A stretch of DNA of 64,000 nucleotides from an uncultured Poribacteria bacterium (GCA_951828385.1 OX639973.1:2164470-2228469), one strand, 5' to 3'. Positions 25,670 to 34,062 are shown, counted from the stretch's first letter. Notes: a model not told the origin generated them from the letters alone. Made by a program: numbers and translations.

Positions 25670-26650
25670 ATGATTGAATCAATTCCACACCATTCACTCG
25701 GCAACTTCCCGACACCCGTGCAGCGTCTCTCAAACCTTGAGCGCACCCTCGGCTTTGAATCGCTCTGGATAAAACGAGATGATCTCAGTGGCCCGCTGGG
25801 CGGTGGGAATAAGGTCCGAAAACTGGAGTACATGTTCGCAGCAGCACATCCCGATGGTGGTGAAAGAAAAAGGCTTTTCACAATCGGTCCAACGGGTTCT
25901 AATCATGTGCGAGCAACGGCAGTCTACGGCAAAGCCGCTGGATTTCAAGTAGAATGCTTACTTTTTAAACAACCTCCGACCGAGTACTCTGAAACAAACT
26001 ATCGCGTAATTTATGAACACGCAGCTCAGGTTCATGAAGTCAAACGTATGCACACGATGTTCATCCGTTACGCGTATGAACAAATGAAAACGGTACTTGG
26101 GTTTGGTGAGGAACGCTACTTTATTCCCGCAGGCGGTTCGTCGCCGCTCGGCTCTGTCGGCTATGTGAAAGCGGTTTTGGAACTAAAATCACAGATTGAG
26201 GAAGGCATCCTTCCAGAACCACGATTCATCTTTGTACCAGTCGGGACATGTGGGACAATGGCAGGCTTAGAAGTCGGGGTCAGACTTGCGGGGTTGCGAT
26301 CCCATGTTGTTGGTATTCGTGTCGCTGATCTGGTAGTGGCAAACACGTGGGCAATCTCTCGAATGGTGCAGCGCATCTTGCGTCTTATCGGAGCAGTAGA
26401 TACCGACAATATTAACCCAAGCGACATCGAACTTTGGCACGGTGATTTTGGTGAAGGATACGCAATCCCAACAGAAGCAGACACACGCGCGATCGCGATG
26501 ATGGCTGAACATGAAGGTATCACGCTTGAAAGCACCTACACTGGAAAAGCACTGGCAGGACTCATCCACTATGTAACGGCGCGGCACTGCAAAGGCGAAC
26601 CGATCCTCTTTTGGCATACCTACGGTGGAGCACAACAAAACACGGTGTAA
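25670..26650 (+). CDS. D-cysteine desulfhydrase / ACC deaminase-like PLP enzyme
   Basis: A 326-residue fold-type II PLP enzyme. The PLP lysine is K48 in GGGNKVRKLEYMF. The following GPTGSNHVRATA loop contacts the cofactor and carboxylate. The phosphate-binding loop is VPVGTCGTMAGLEVG. The family includes D-cysteine desulfhydrase (D-cysteine to pyruvate, ammonia and sulfide) and 1-aminocyclopropane-1-carboxylate deaminase. I cannot separate the two here. It starts 12 bp after the GMC gene stop. The C-terminus FWHTYGG is the usual family ending. Confidence 0.82.
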   Translation: MIESIPHHSLGNFPTPVQRLSNLERTLGFESLWIKRDDLSGPLGGGNKVRKLEYMFAAAHPDGGERKRLFTIGPTGSNHVRATAVYGKAAGFQVECLLFKQPPTEYSETNYRVIYEHAAQVHEVKRMHTMFIRYAYEQMKTVLGFGEERYFIPAGGSSPLGSVGYVKAVLELKSQIEEGILPEPRFIFVPVGTCGTMAGLEVGVRLAGLRSHVVGIRVADLVVANTWAISRMVQRILRLIGAVDTDNINPSDIELWHGDFGEGYAIPTEADTRAIAMMAEHEGITLESTYTGKALAGLIHYVTARHCKGEPILFWHTYGGAQQNTV

Positions 26651-26677
26651 TCTAATCACAAAGCGAGAGGAAAATAT

Positions 26678-27841
26678 ATGGGAAGAGACTTTTGTCAAGC
26701 AAGTTTTCGGCGTGCAAGCGGCACCGACTTTCGTCAAGCAAGTTTTCGGCGTGCAAGCGGCGCCGAAAATTCCAAACCGAGTTTCGTTCAGGCTGGCATG
26801 TCTATCATCGACTGCGATCTCCACAATCGGCTACCCTCACATCAGATGCTCTATCCGTACCTACCCGATTACTGGTGCGACTATTGCGAAGAATCGGGTT
26901 TCCCAGGACCGGATGCAAACGACTATCCTGACGGTGTTCCGACCTCAACACGTCCAGAAATCGCGCATCCAACAGAAGATCGACCCGCATCGGATTTGGC
27001 ACTGCTACGCAAGCACGCACTTGACTTCTGGGATGTCGAATATGGGATACTTACGTGCGGGTATCGCGTACAGAGCGTCCACAATGAGGACCTCGCAGCA
27101 GCACTCGCTTCTGCTGTCAACGATTGGCAAATTGAGCATTGGCTTGATCCTGAACAGCGTTTACGCGCCTCACTGATTGTGCCAAGCCAAAACCCCGAAC
27201 TCGCAGCACGAGAAATTGAACGTTTAGGTGAGCATCCAGCCTTCGTCCAAGTAATGCTACCCGCCCGATCGCAGGTGCCTTACGGCAACAGACGCTATCA
27301 CCCAATTTATGCTGCAGCTATCCGTCATCAACTCGTCATCGGTATCCATTACGGCGGTGCACCCGGACTGCCACCGACTTCAGTAGGCTGGCCCTCAACC
27401 TATCTGGAGGAATACGTCGGCATGTCGCAGGTATTTCAGGCACAAGTGTTGAGTCTCGTCTCTGAGGGCGTTTTTGACAAGTTCCCTGACTTACGCGTCG
27501 CGCTCATAGAAACCGGTGTTACATGGATGCCATCGCTCATGTGGCGGTTTGATAAAGAGTGGCGCGGTTTGCGCAGTCTAACACCGTGGGTCAAACGCCC
27601 ACCATCAGCGTATGTCCGCGAACATATCCGCTTGACACTCCAACCCATTGACGCACCACCCACTGCAGCAGAACTGCTTCAGATTGTCGGTCAGCTCGAC
27701 TCCGAGGACATGCTCATGTTTTCAAGCGACTATCCGCACTGGCATTTCGATTCACCTGATGAAGCGTTTCCTGCACAGTTACCCCAGTCATTGGCACGCA
27801 AAATCTTATCCGAAAATGCCCGGGAATTCTACCGCTTCTAA
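26678..27841 (+). CDS. Amidohydrolase family 2 protein with an N-terminal repeat insertion
   Basis: A 387-residue TIM-barrel hydrolase of the amidohydrolase-2 (ACMSD-like) type. It has an N-terminal metal motif IIDCDLHN, a central VIGIHYGG histidine, a KFPDLRVALIETGVTW segment and MLMFSSDYPHWHFDSPDEAF carrying the metal aspartate. Members decarboxylate or hydrolyse aromatic or small carboxylates. A good ribosome binding site (GAGAGGAA) precedes the ATG at 26678. Residues 4-29 are two copies of a 13-residue repeat (DFxQASFRRASGx) absent from the paralog at 31953, whose sequence begins near IIDCDVHN. The natural start may have been the ATG at 26798. Confidence 0.82.
   Translation: MGRDFCQASFRRASGTDFRQASFRRASGAENSKPSFVQAGMSIIDCDLHNRLPSHQMLYPYLPDYWCDYCEESGFPGPDANDYPDGVPTSTRPEIAHPTEDRPASDLALLRKHALDFWDVEYGILTCGYRVQSVHNEDLAAALASAVNDWQIEHWLDPEQRLRASLIVPSQNPELAAREIERLGEHPAFVQVMLPARSQVPYGNRRYHPIYAAAIRHQLVIGIHYGGAPGLPPTSVGWPSTYLEEYVGMSQVFQAQVLSLVSEGVFDKFPDLRVALIETGVTWMPSLMWRFDKEWRGLRSLTPWVKRPPSAYVREHIRLTLQPIDAPPTAAELLQIVGQLDSEDMLMFSSDYPHWHFDSPDEAFPAQLPQSLARKILSENAREFYRF
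26687..26764 (+). repeat. Two tandem 39-bp repeats inside a gene start
   Basis: Copies at 26687-26725 and 26726-26764 differ at two positions. Each is in frame and adds 13 codons. The second copy continues into CGCCGAAAA (26761-26769), which is the perfect complement of TTTTCGGCG (26743-26751). The DNA therefore also forms a 9-bp hairpin. Confidence 0.8.
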
Positions 27842-27950
27842 AGAAATATGGAAAGATCCCTCATTTCTTTTCTCTTGCAATCAACTTCAAAGGACTGTAT
27901 AATTAGGAAAAGAATCGGAATTGAGGAGACAATCCTCAACCTGTGATAGA

Positions 27951-28384
27951 CCCCTTGCTAAAGCATAGGGGAAACCTCCGCAAAGTTTATGCGAAAGCAT
28001 TTGTGGCTTCAAACGACATTGCTTATTTTGAGAATGTCAAAAACAAAGGCTTACTATGCCTAAGCACAAGGGACGCTACCCCGACCCCGCACCGAAGTGC
28101 CTTATGAACATTTTGATGTGTCTGAAAGGTTATTAACCTCTTACATTCTCGTGGGATACAACATGACTTGGATTTCCCGAACACATGTTAAGCATATTTT
28201 AGATATTTCTTGAGGCGTATGAGGCTTTTACACAGTTGTCTCAAATACCAAGCAATATACCAGTGCATCAACTGTAACCAATGCCGAATACAAAGAAAAG
28301 TGTATCACAGTTTTAGGCAAAAGTCAAAGGTTTTTTTGACACAATACAGGAGCGGTTCTGTATCCCCCGTCTAAAGACTAAGGG
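27951..28384 (+). mobile_element. Putative non-autonomous IS200/IS605-like element (no ORF)
   Basis: The 576-bp gene-free stretch 27842-28417 contains two end-like hairpins with the same loop word. They are CCCCTTGCTAAAGCATAGGG (27951-27971) and CCCCCGTCTAAAGACTAAGG (28364-28384), both C-run, CTAAAG, G-run. The second is nested in arms CGGTTCT/AGAACCG. A further perfect hairpin TTGAGGA/TCCTCAA lies at 27921-27939. The 54-kb element has the same paired CTAAAG hairpins. A short frame with C-x2-C-x2-C (QCINCNQCR) near 28262 may be a decayed transposase or TnpB scrap. No intact gene is present. Confidence 0.4.
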
Positions 28385-28417
28385 TTTTAGAACCGAAGAT
28401 TATGATAAAAGTTTATT

Positions 28418-28603
28418 ATGAAGGTTCGACAACTCATAAAATTAATTCGAGATGATGGCTGGTATTTAGTCCGAACACGCGGAAGCCATAGGCAGTTTAA
28501 ACATCCAACAAAACTTGGAACTGTGACAGTCTCCGGAAACATGGGCTTGGATGTCCCCAAGGGCAGACTCAACAGTGTGCTGAGGCAAGCTGGTCTCAAG
28601 TAA
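28418..28603 (+). CDS. hicA: HicA mRNA interferase toxin
   Basis: A 61-residue double-stranded RNA-binding-like toxin. KVRQLIKLIRDDGWYLVRTR is the N-terminal helix and strand, and G22-S23-H24-RQFKHP carries the catalytic histidine. VPKGRLNSVLRQAGL is the C-terminal helix. HicA cleaves mRNA and tmRNA when free of HicB. HicB follows 16 bp downstream, the standard HicAB order. All key residues are present. Confidence 0.92.
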   Translation: MKVRQLIKLIRDDGWYLVRTRGSHRQFKHPTKLGTVTVSGNMGLDVPKGRLNSVLRQAGLK

Positions 28604-28619
28604 TGAGGTGGAAAAACTC

Positions 28620-28862
28620 ATGGAATACGTCGTTATTTTTGAAAAGGGAGAGAACAGTTACGGTGCTTCTGTCCCAGATCTTCCTGGATGCATCGCTGTC
28701 GGTGAAACAATGAAGGAAGTCAAGGAATTGATCGCTGAAGCCATAGCGTTTCATATTGAAGGACTACGCGAAGATGGGGATGTTGTGCCACCGCCATCGT
28801 CACACCTCCTTGTTCAAAGCGATCCAGATGTGTCATCTGCATTGATCGCGGTGCAGGTTTAG
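28620..28862 (+). CDS. hicB: HicB antitoxin
   Basis: An 80-residue HicB partial RNase H-fold domain: MEYVVIFEKGENSYGASVPD, LPGC, then ELIAEAIAFHIEGLREDGD and VPPPSSH. The ATG at 28620 is preferred because GAGGTGG lies 8 nt upstream. A GTG 12 nt earlier is possible. No separate DNA-binding domain is evident, so autoregulation would depend on the short C-terminus. The stop overlaps the end of the convergent DUF433 gene by 4 bp. Confidence 0.9.
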   Translation: MEYVVIFEKGENSYGASVPDLPGCIAVGETMKEVKELIAEAIAFHIEGLREDGDVVPPPSSHLLVQSDPDVSSALIAVQV

Positions 28863-29071
28863 ATGCCCCGTAATTCCCGCGCGTAATCAAGACAAGCTTG
28901 AATCTGTATTGCTTTGACATCAGGAAATTCAGCGATAATTTCGTCTATTGTGTGATCAGCCGCCAAGTATCCGAGGAGAAGGCTTACAGGGATTCTTGTT
29001 CCCTTGATACGCGGTTTACCTCGCAATATCTCCGGTGTGCTAACAATGTGATCTCTCCAATGAATTGGCAT
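28859..29071 (-). CDS. DUF433 family (VapB-like) protein
   Basis: A 70-residue DUF433 protein: WRDHIVSTPEILRGKPRIKG, TRIPVSLLLGYLAADHTIDE, then IIAEFPDVKAIQIQACLDYA. DUF433 has a winged-helix-like fold and is usually the antitoxin-like partner of a PIN- or Mut7-C-type (DUF5615) protein. No such partner is adjacent here, so it may be an orphan. I start at 29071 (GGAGGG 6-8 nt upstream) rather than at the longer ATGs. It is convergent with hicB. Confidence 0.82.
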   Translation of the reverse strand: MPIHWRDHIVSTPEILRGKPRIKGTRIPVSLLLGYLAADHTIDEIIAEFPDVKAIQIQACLDYARELRGI

Positions 29072-29265
29072 GTACATCCCTCCCAGACGTAGAAGACATC
29101 TTATTTGAAGAATAGCACATCCAGAGCCAGTTTTCAAGTGAAATTATTCCAACTTCATTTCAAACCTTTGCCAAAACCTTACACATTTTCTAACTGCTTT
29201 TTTCTTCATACTCGGATAAAATCTTGTATAATGCGAAATTAAACTCATGCATGAAGGAGACAGCG

Positions 29266-30654
29266 ATGACAACTCACGACGGACTTGAGGTAAAAGTTGA
29301 TCAACTGTTTGCAGAATGGAACAAACCAAACTCCCCCGGTGCCGCTGTAGCAGTTACGAAAGATAGTAAGCTTATCTATAAACAGGGATACGGGACGGCG
29401 AATCTGGAATACGACATCCCGATTACGCCGACGACCATCTTCGACATCGCTTCAGTATCCAAGCAATTTGCAGCGTTTGCCATTGCCTCTTTAGCGCACG
29501 AAGGAAAACTTTCATTAGATGGCGATATACGGGTCCACCTACCTGATGTTCCAAACTTCGGTCACACAATCACAATACGGCATCTCTTGCATCATACCAG
29601 CGGACTACGGGATTGGGTACAGTCGCTTGTCATCGCCGGTGTTACAATGGAGGATGTCATTTCGTTCAAACATATCTTGAAAATGGTCCGGCATCAGAAA
29701 GCACTCAATTACGAGCCCGGGACAGCATATTCATACAGCAATACCGGTTACAACCTGCTCTCCGAAATCGTCGAAAGGGTGACTGGAGACTCCTTCAGAG
29801 AATGGACGGATACCAACATCTTCAAACCGCTCGCGATGACGAACACCCACTTTCACGATGACCATCAAATGATCCTGAAGAACCGAGCGTATTCATATCA
29901 AGCGGTCGAAAATGGTGGGTTTAAGCATGCTGTCAACAACACAACCGCCCTCGGTTCAAGTTCGCTTTATTCAACCGTGGAAGATTTAGCGAAGTGGATG
30001 CTAAATTTTGACGACACACAAATTGGCGAACAGACAGTGATTGACCAGATGCACCAGCGCGGTGTGCTAAACAACGGGGAGCAGATTAGTTACGCTTTGG
30101 GACTGAACATCGGTGAATACAGAGGATTGAAAACAGTCGGACACAGCGGATCGTGGCGAGGATTTCGGAGCCATCTCATCCGTTTTCCAGATCAGAAATT
30201 TGGTGTTGTCATCTTATGCAACCTGAACACCTTTAACCCACTCCGTTTAGCAGAAAAGGTCGCCGATCTCTATCTCGCCGATGTCCTCGCTCCGGTAGAA
30301 GAAGCATCCGAGTCAGAGAAAGCAGCACCTGCTGAGGACATCAAATCTGAACCGCTGACACCAGAACAGTTGGCAGAATTCGAGGGTGACTATTATACCG
30401 AAGAACTCGATACAACCTACAGCATTCGCGTACACGGAAACCAACTCACAGCACAACATATACGGCATGATGACATATCACTAACCCACGCCGGTGATCA
30501 TTTCCACGGGGATTCCTGGTTTTTCCCAGAGATCCGTTTCACACGAGACGACACTGGACGCGTTACAGGTTTCAGGTTGACAGGAGGTCGAGTCAGAAAT
30601 CTACATTTTGAGAAAAAGACGTGTGAAGAATCGACAGATATGCAGCCTAAGTGA
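29266..30654 (+). CDS. Serine hydrolase of the class C beta-lactamase/PBP4-like family
   Basis: A 462-residue enzyme. SxxK is S63-V-S-K66 (DIASVSKQF), YxN is YSNTGYN, and the third motif is HSGSWRG. The core (about 1-340) is the beta-lactamase class C-like fold used by many esterases and D-amino-acid peptidases. A linker rich in E/A/P precedes a C-terminal lipocalin-like beta domain (EGDYYTEELDTTYSIRV). No signal peptide is visible, so it is probably cytosolic. I chose the ATG at 29266 because AAGGAG lies 6-7 nt upstream. A TATAAT at 29227-29232 is a plausible -10 box. Confidence 0.85.
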   Translation: MTTHDGLEVKVDQLFAEWNKPNSPGAAVAVTKDSKLIYKQGYGTANLEYDIPITPTTIFDIASVSKQFAAFAIASLAHEGKLSLDGDIRVHLPDVPNFGHTITIRHLLHHTSGLRDWVQSLVIAGVTMEDVISFKHILKMVRHQKALNYEPGTAYSYSNTGYNLLSEIVERVTGDSFREWTDTNIFKPLAMTNTHFHDDHQMILKNRAYSYQAVENGGFKHAVNNTTALGSSSLYSTVEDLAKWMLNFDDTQIGEQTVIDQMHQRGVLNNGEQISYALGLNIGEYRGLKTVGHSGSWRGFRSHLIRFPDQKFGVVILCNLNTFNPLRLAEKVADLYLADVLAPVEEASESEKAAPAEDIKSEPLTPEQLAEFEGDYYTEELDTTYSIRVHGNQLTAQHIRHDDISLTHAGDHFHGDSWFFPEIRFTRDDTGRVTGFRLTGGRVRNLHFEKKTCEESTDMQPK

Positions 30655-30716
30655 CAAGAGATAAACGTCCTGTAGGTCAACCGTTTTCCAAACTGTGGGC
30701 CGATTTCCTTCAAAAG

Positions 30717-30745
30717 TTGACAGTTCAGAAAATTCATGATATACT
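30717..30745 (+). promoter_or_regulatory. Near-consensus sigma70 promoter of the TIR-like/GIY-YIG-like pair
   Basis: TTGACA (30717-30722), 17-bp spacer, TATACT (30740-30745). Transcription should start near 30752, about 60 nt ahead of the ATG at 30813. A seven-codon micro-ORF (MKYETCF) begins right at the predicted start and ends before the gene's own ribosome binding site. Confidence 0.65.
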
Positions 30746-30812
30746 TAAAACAATGAAGTACGAAACTTGTTTTTGAAAAAGTTTCTACGTAGGTGAAATC
30801 GAGTAGGAATCC

Positions 30813-31439
30813 ATGCAGTCAACCCATTATAATGACAATGTTTTTATCAACTGTCCATTTGATTCGGCTTACAAGCCATTGTTTGATGCAATGGTATTTA
30901 CTGTGCATGATTGCGGTTTTGTTGCACGCTGTGCGCTTGAAGAAGGAGACGCAAGCCAAGTTCGGATTGATAAAATTTATAGCATTATTGAAGACTGCCG
31001 TTATGGAATTCATGACATATCCAGAACGGAATTAGATGAGACTTTACTTCTTCCTCGGTTTAACATGCCCTTGGAGTTAGGAATCTTCCTCGGGGCGAAA
31101 AGATTCGGCGTAGAAGAACAGGAAAGAAAACAGTGTCTTGTAATGGACAAAGAACAGTATCGGTATCAGAAATTTATTTCGGATATTGCAGGTCAAGACA
31201 TTTCTGTTCATAACGACTCCTCTGAAGAAGTCGTAAAGGTTGTCCAATATTGGCTTTTCACTGCATCGAAACGCCAGACGATTCCAGGGGGAAGCACTAT
31301 TTGGCAACGTTACCAAGATTTTTTACACGATTTACCTCAACTGGCTCGAAGGTTGCAGCGAGATGTTGCAGACCTTGAGCACTTCAATGCTTATACTTTT
31401 GCTGTTGCGGAATGGCTGAGTCTGCAGCCAAGTGGTTAA
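30813..31439 (+). CDS. TIR / nucleoside deoxyribosyltransferase-like protein
   Basis: A 208-residue protein. Residues 9-100 read as a flavodoxin-like TIR/deoxyribosyltransferase domain: an opening strand NVFINCPFD, a helix YKPLFDAMVFTVHDCGF, then ARCALEEGDASQVRIDKIYS and CRYGIHDIS, and MPLE88LGIFLGAKRFG. E88 sits where the NAD- or nucleoside-cleaving glutamate occurs in these folds. Residues ~105-208 are helical and finish with a QRYQDFLHDLPQLARR segment. Proteins with this head are often found in defence neighbourhoods. The gene has its own strong promoter and is followed 29 bp later by a GIY-YIG-like gene. The fold is inferred from motif order. Activity is unproven. Confidence 0.62.
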   Translation: MQSTHYNDNVFINCPFDSAYKPLFDAMVFTVHDCGFVARCALEEGDASQVRIDKIYSIIEDCRYGIHDISRTELDETLLLPRFNMPLELGIFLGAKRFGVEEQERKQCLVMDKEQYRYQKFISDIAGQDISVHNDSSEEVVKVVQYWLFTASKRQTIPGGSTIWQRYQDFLHDLPQLARRLQRDVADLEHFNAYTFAVAEWLSLQPSG

Positions 31440-31468
31440 CCCGAATATGTTTTGAGGAGGTAATTAAA

Positions 31469-31780
31469 ATGGCAAGACAAAGAACCGTCAAGTACCCGCC
31501 TAAACGGGGACAATTCTCAAGATCAAAAATTGAAAAAGCAGTCAAGGAAGTTCTTGAGGCTAGAGGGGTCCGTACAGAACCTAAGCGTGATACTTATAAA
31601 TATCATCTAAAGCAAGGGAATAAAATTATCCGCAGTGGAATTACTAACAATTTAGACCGTCGTGAAAAAGAACACCAGCGCGAACTCGGAAATGATGTTC
31701 ACATTCAGCAGGTTGGGAAGCGTACAACACGAGAAGGTGCTAAGGAGTGGGAAAAGAAGCAAAGACGCGGTACACTTTAG
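31469..31780 (+). CDS. GIY-YIG-like small nuclease-fold protein
   Basis: A 103-residue basic protein. Residues 43-70 (YKYHLKQGNKIIRSGITNNL, then DRREKEHQ) follow the GIY-YIG scheme: a degenerate GIY strand, the strand G-x-T, and the L-x-x-R-x-x-EH helix. The tail GKRTTREGAKEWEKKQ resembles the helix carrying the metal glutamate. The N-terminus is lysine/arginine rich. GAGGAGG 10 nt upstream fixes the start at 31469 within a longer frame. It is probably co-transcribed with the TIR-like gene. It could be the nucleic-acid-acting partner, but the family assignment is tentative. Confidence 0.55.
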   Translation: MARQRTVKYPPKRGQFSRSKIEKAVKEVLEARGVRTEPKRDTYKYHLKQGNKIIRSGITNNLDRREKEHQRELGNDVHIQQVGKRTTREGAKEWEKKQRRGTL

Positions 31781-31787
31781 TGATGAA

Positions 31788-31880
31788 ATGTTTGAGGTTA
31801 TGAAAGATATTGCGGAGCGCGCTGTATTATATTACTTTTCTAAGTACGGCGAAGATTATTTCACTAATTTTTCTGATTGA
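31788..31880 (+). CDS. Possible 30-residue peptide
   Basis: ATG at 31788 opens MFEVMKDIAERAVLYYFSKY followed by GEDYFTNFSD and TGA, immediately after the GIY-YIG-like gene. The composition looks protein-like, but there is no ribosome binding site. It may be a translationally coupled peptide or the decayed end of a longer gene. Confidence 0.2.
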   Translation: MFEVMKDIAERAVLYYFSKYGEDYFTNFSD

Positions 31881-31952
31881 ATAATCAACTATGGTGAAGT
31901 ATACAATATATGATCAAGCTGCTCATAGTGAGGCAGGACTCTTAACTGTAAG

Positions 31953-33044
31953 ATGGACACAAAAATGAAGAAAATAGGAACACCTGAAAAAAAACAAAAA
32001 CCACCAATCATCGACTGCGATGTACATAACACCCTCGCTTCCGAGACGGTGCTATACCCCTATCTTTCGGAACGGTGGCGCAAGCATCATAAGATGGTCG
32101 GCACAACCGATCGCGTCGGTGCATACATCCCGCGCGCCCATCCTTTCGGTGCAAGATACGACGCTTGGACACCCTCCGGACACCGTCCCGGCTCCGATCT
32201 TGACTTCCTACGCGAGCAACTACTGGATGCATTCAACATCGAATTCGGTATCCTCAATTGCTTGACACCCGTCTGTGAGATGCCGAATCTCGCGTTCGCC
32301 GCAGCGTGGGCAAGTGCCGCGAACGATTGGCAAATCGAAGAATGGCTCGAAAAAGAACCGAGATTACGCGCCTCAATGGTTGTCGCATGTGATGACGCAG
32401 AGTTCACTACCGCCGAAATTAAGCGACTTGCAGACCATCCGGGGTTCGTGCAAATACTGCTACTCGCTCGGACGATGGAACCCTTGGGACGGCGTAAGTA
32501 TTGGAAGATGTATGAAGCAGCAGTCGAACGTGACCTCCCAATAGGCATCCACTTCACCGGTGTCGGCGTAGGACCAATCACCGCTGTCGGTAGACCCTCA
32601 CACTACATCGAAGACCACGCAGGAATGACGCAGGCGTTTCAGACACAGGTCACCAGCCTCGTTTGTGAAGGAGTCTTTGAACAGTTTCCAACGCTCAAAG
32701 TTGCCCTAATTGAAGGTGGATTCGCTTGGCTACCACCGTTGATGTGGCGACTCGACCGCGCATGGAAAAAGTTACGCGATGAAGTGCCAGAACTGAAACG
32801 GTTGCCGTCTGAGTATATCCGGGAACACTTCTGGATTACCACACAACCGATTGAAGAACCTCCCAAACAAGAATACTTTGATCAACTCCTCGCGCAGCTC
32901 AACTTAGATGACAGGTTAATGTTCGCAACCGACTACCCACACTGGGACTTCGACTCACCCGATCAGGCACTCCCGAAAAACCTCGCACCGACACTCAAAC
33001 GCAAAATCATGGCGGAAAATGCACGTGCCTTCTACAAGTTCTAA
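31953..33044 (+). CDS. Amidohydrolase family 2 protein
   Basis: A 363-residue paralog of the protein at 26678-27841, with the same landmarks: IIDCDVHN near residue 19, DLPIGIHFTG, QFPTLKVALIEGGFAWLPPL and MFATDYPHWDFDSPDQALP. The two align along their whole length except that this one lacks the N-terminal repeat. It is a predicted metal-dependent TIM-barrel hydrolase or decarboxylase. It converges on a PhyH gene 20 bp beyond its stop. The ATG at 31953 is followed by a second ATG four codons later. Neither has a strong binding site. Confidence 0.82.
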   Translation: MDTKMKKIGTPEKKQKPPIIDCDVHNTLASETVLYPYLSERWRKHHKMVGTTDRVGAYIPRAHPFGARYDAWTPSGHRPGSDLDFLREQLLDAFNIEFGILNCLTPVCEMPNLAFAAAWASAANDWQIEEWLEKEPRLRASMVVACDDAEFTTAEIKRLADHPGFVQILLLARTMEPLGRRKYWKMYEAAVERDLPIGIHFTGVGVGPITAVGRPSHYIEDHAGMTQAFQTQVTSLVCEGVFEQFPTLKVALIEGGFAWLPPLMWRLDRAWKKLRDEVPELKRLPSEYIREHFWITTQPIEEPPKQEYFDQLLAQLNLDDRLMFATDYPHWDFDSPDQALPKNLAPTLKRKIMAENARAFYKF

Positions 33045-33064
33045 GAAAAGAGAGTTAAAGTCAA

Positions 33065-33883
33065 TCAGATTGTGACGACGTGTGGTGCCTGTTCTAACGT
33101 CAGATTATGTGCTGCTGCCCACTGTGCTGCCGCACCGCCACCACCACCGAGAAACTGTTTCCCCAAATCATCAACGTTTGCCAGTACTTCTTCATCAGGC
33201 TGTTGTCTGTCATTGTAATACATTAAATACCCTTCTGGCTTGAGCCACGCGTAATGGTAGCCGTAAATAACAATCTTGGCTGTCTTATCGGTAAAGTTGA
33301 GTCCGGTTGTATGGTAGATACGGCTTTCAAAGAAATACGCGTCTCCTGCTCGGAGCAGCGGTTCGTCGTAGGGTTCAATCGGATCAATCTCACCCTCAGG
33401 AATGCCCAAGGGTACCCCCGACTTGTGGCTCTTCGGAATAAACAGCGTCGCACCAGAATTCGGTACATCACAGTCAGTTAAGCAGTAAGCCACCTTCAAC
33501 CCAACGCGCGGGCAAGCCTTGTGTCCGAGATCCAAATGTACACCAGCATCCCGGTGCCACCCACGCTGCTCGGGGAGTTCGTGTGGCTGCGGATGCTTAT
33601 AGAGAAGTGCCGTATTGGTAATGTGCAGATTCGTACCAAGAAGTTGAATCACCAAGGGGATCGCTTTCGTTTGTGATACAAGTTCCGCGAAGGCGGGTTC
33701 TTGCACCAACCCGTCTCGTCTGTGTCCATAATGTCCACCGTTGAGATCCAACGATGCCATTAAGCGATCTCCTGCCTCGGTTAAACGACCTATCATCTCG
33801 TCGCCAAGTACCGAGCGCATAATGAAGTATCCGTTCTCTTCAAATTCCTGCCGTTGTGCTTCTGTCAACTCGACGAATTCCAT
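33065..33883 (-). CDS. Phytanoyl-CoA dioxygenase (PhyH) family protein
   Basis: A 272-residue Fe(II)/2-oxoglutarate oxygenase with H110-x-D112 (GWHRDAG) and a distal histidine in ESRIYHTTGLNF. It is the close paralog of 21901-22749. It carries a short GGGGGAAAQWAA segment near the C-terminus where that protein has a longer loop. AAAGGAG precedes the start at 33883 by about 8-9 nt. It is convergent with the amidohydrolase gene. Pairing of a PhyH with an amidohydrolase-2 paralog in both halves of the window suggests an ancestral segment duplication. Confidence 0.88.
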   Translation of the reverse strand: MEFVELTEAQRQEFEENGYFIMRSVLGDEMIGRLTEAGDRLMASLDLNGGHYGHRRDGLVQEPAFAELVSQTKAIPLVIQLLGTNLHITNTALLYKHPQPHELPEQRGWHRDAGVHLDLGHKACPRVGLKVAYCLTDCDVPNSGATLFIPKSHKSGVPLGIPEGEIDPIEPYDEPLLRAGDAYFFESRIYHTTGLNFTDKTAKIVIYGYHYAWLKPEGYLMYYNDRQQPDEEVLANVDDLGKQFLGGGGGAAAQWAAAHNLTLEQAPHVVTI

Positions 33884-34038
33884 GGAGTATGCTCCTTTAC
33901 CTCAAGAAATCAGGGTGATAGAAATGTCTAAATATGGTATCATGAATGAAAATAGAAATCTACTAATACCGAGAAAGTGTCTGAAATTATGCACCCTTTC
34001 TTCCACAAAATAGCGTCTTTAACTATTATAGTGGGTTT

Positions 34039-34062
34039 CCTTTCACAAAGTGACGTGAAAGG
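34039..34062. promoter_or_regulatory. Perfect 8-bp inverted repeat upstream of the ABC operon
   Basis: Arms CCTTTCAC and GTGAAAGG with an 8-base loop lie 84 bp before the ABC ATPase start and inside the divergent region shared with the PhyH gene. It could be an operator or a hairpin. No U-tract follows. Confidence 0.35.
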
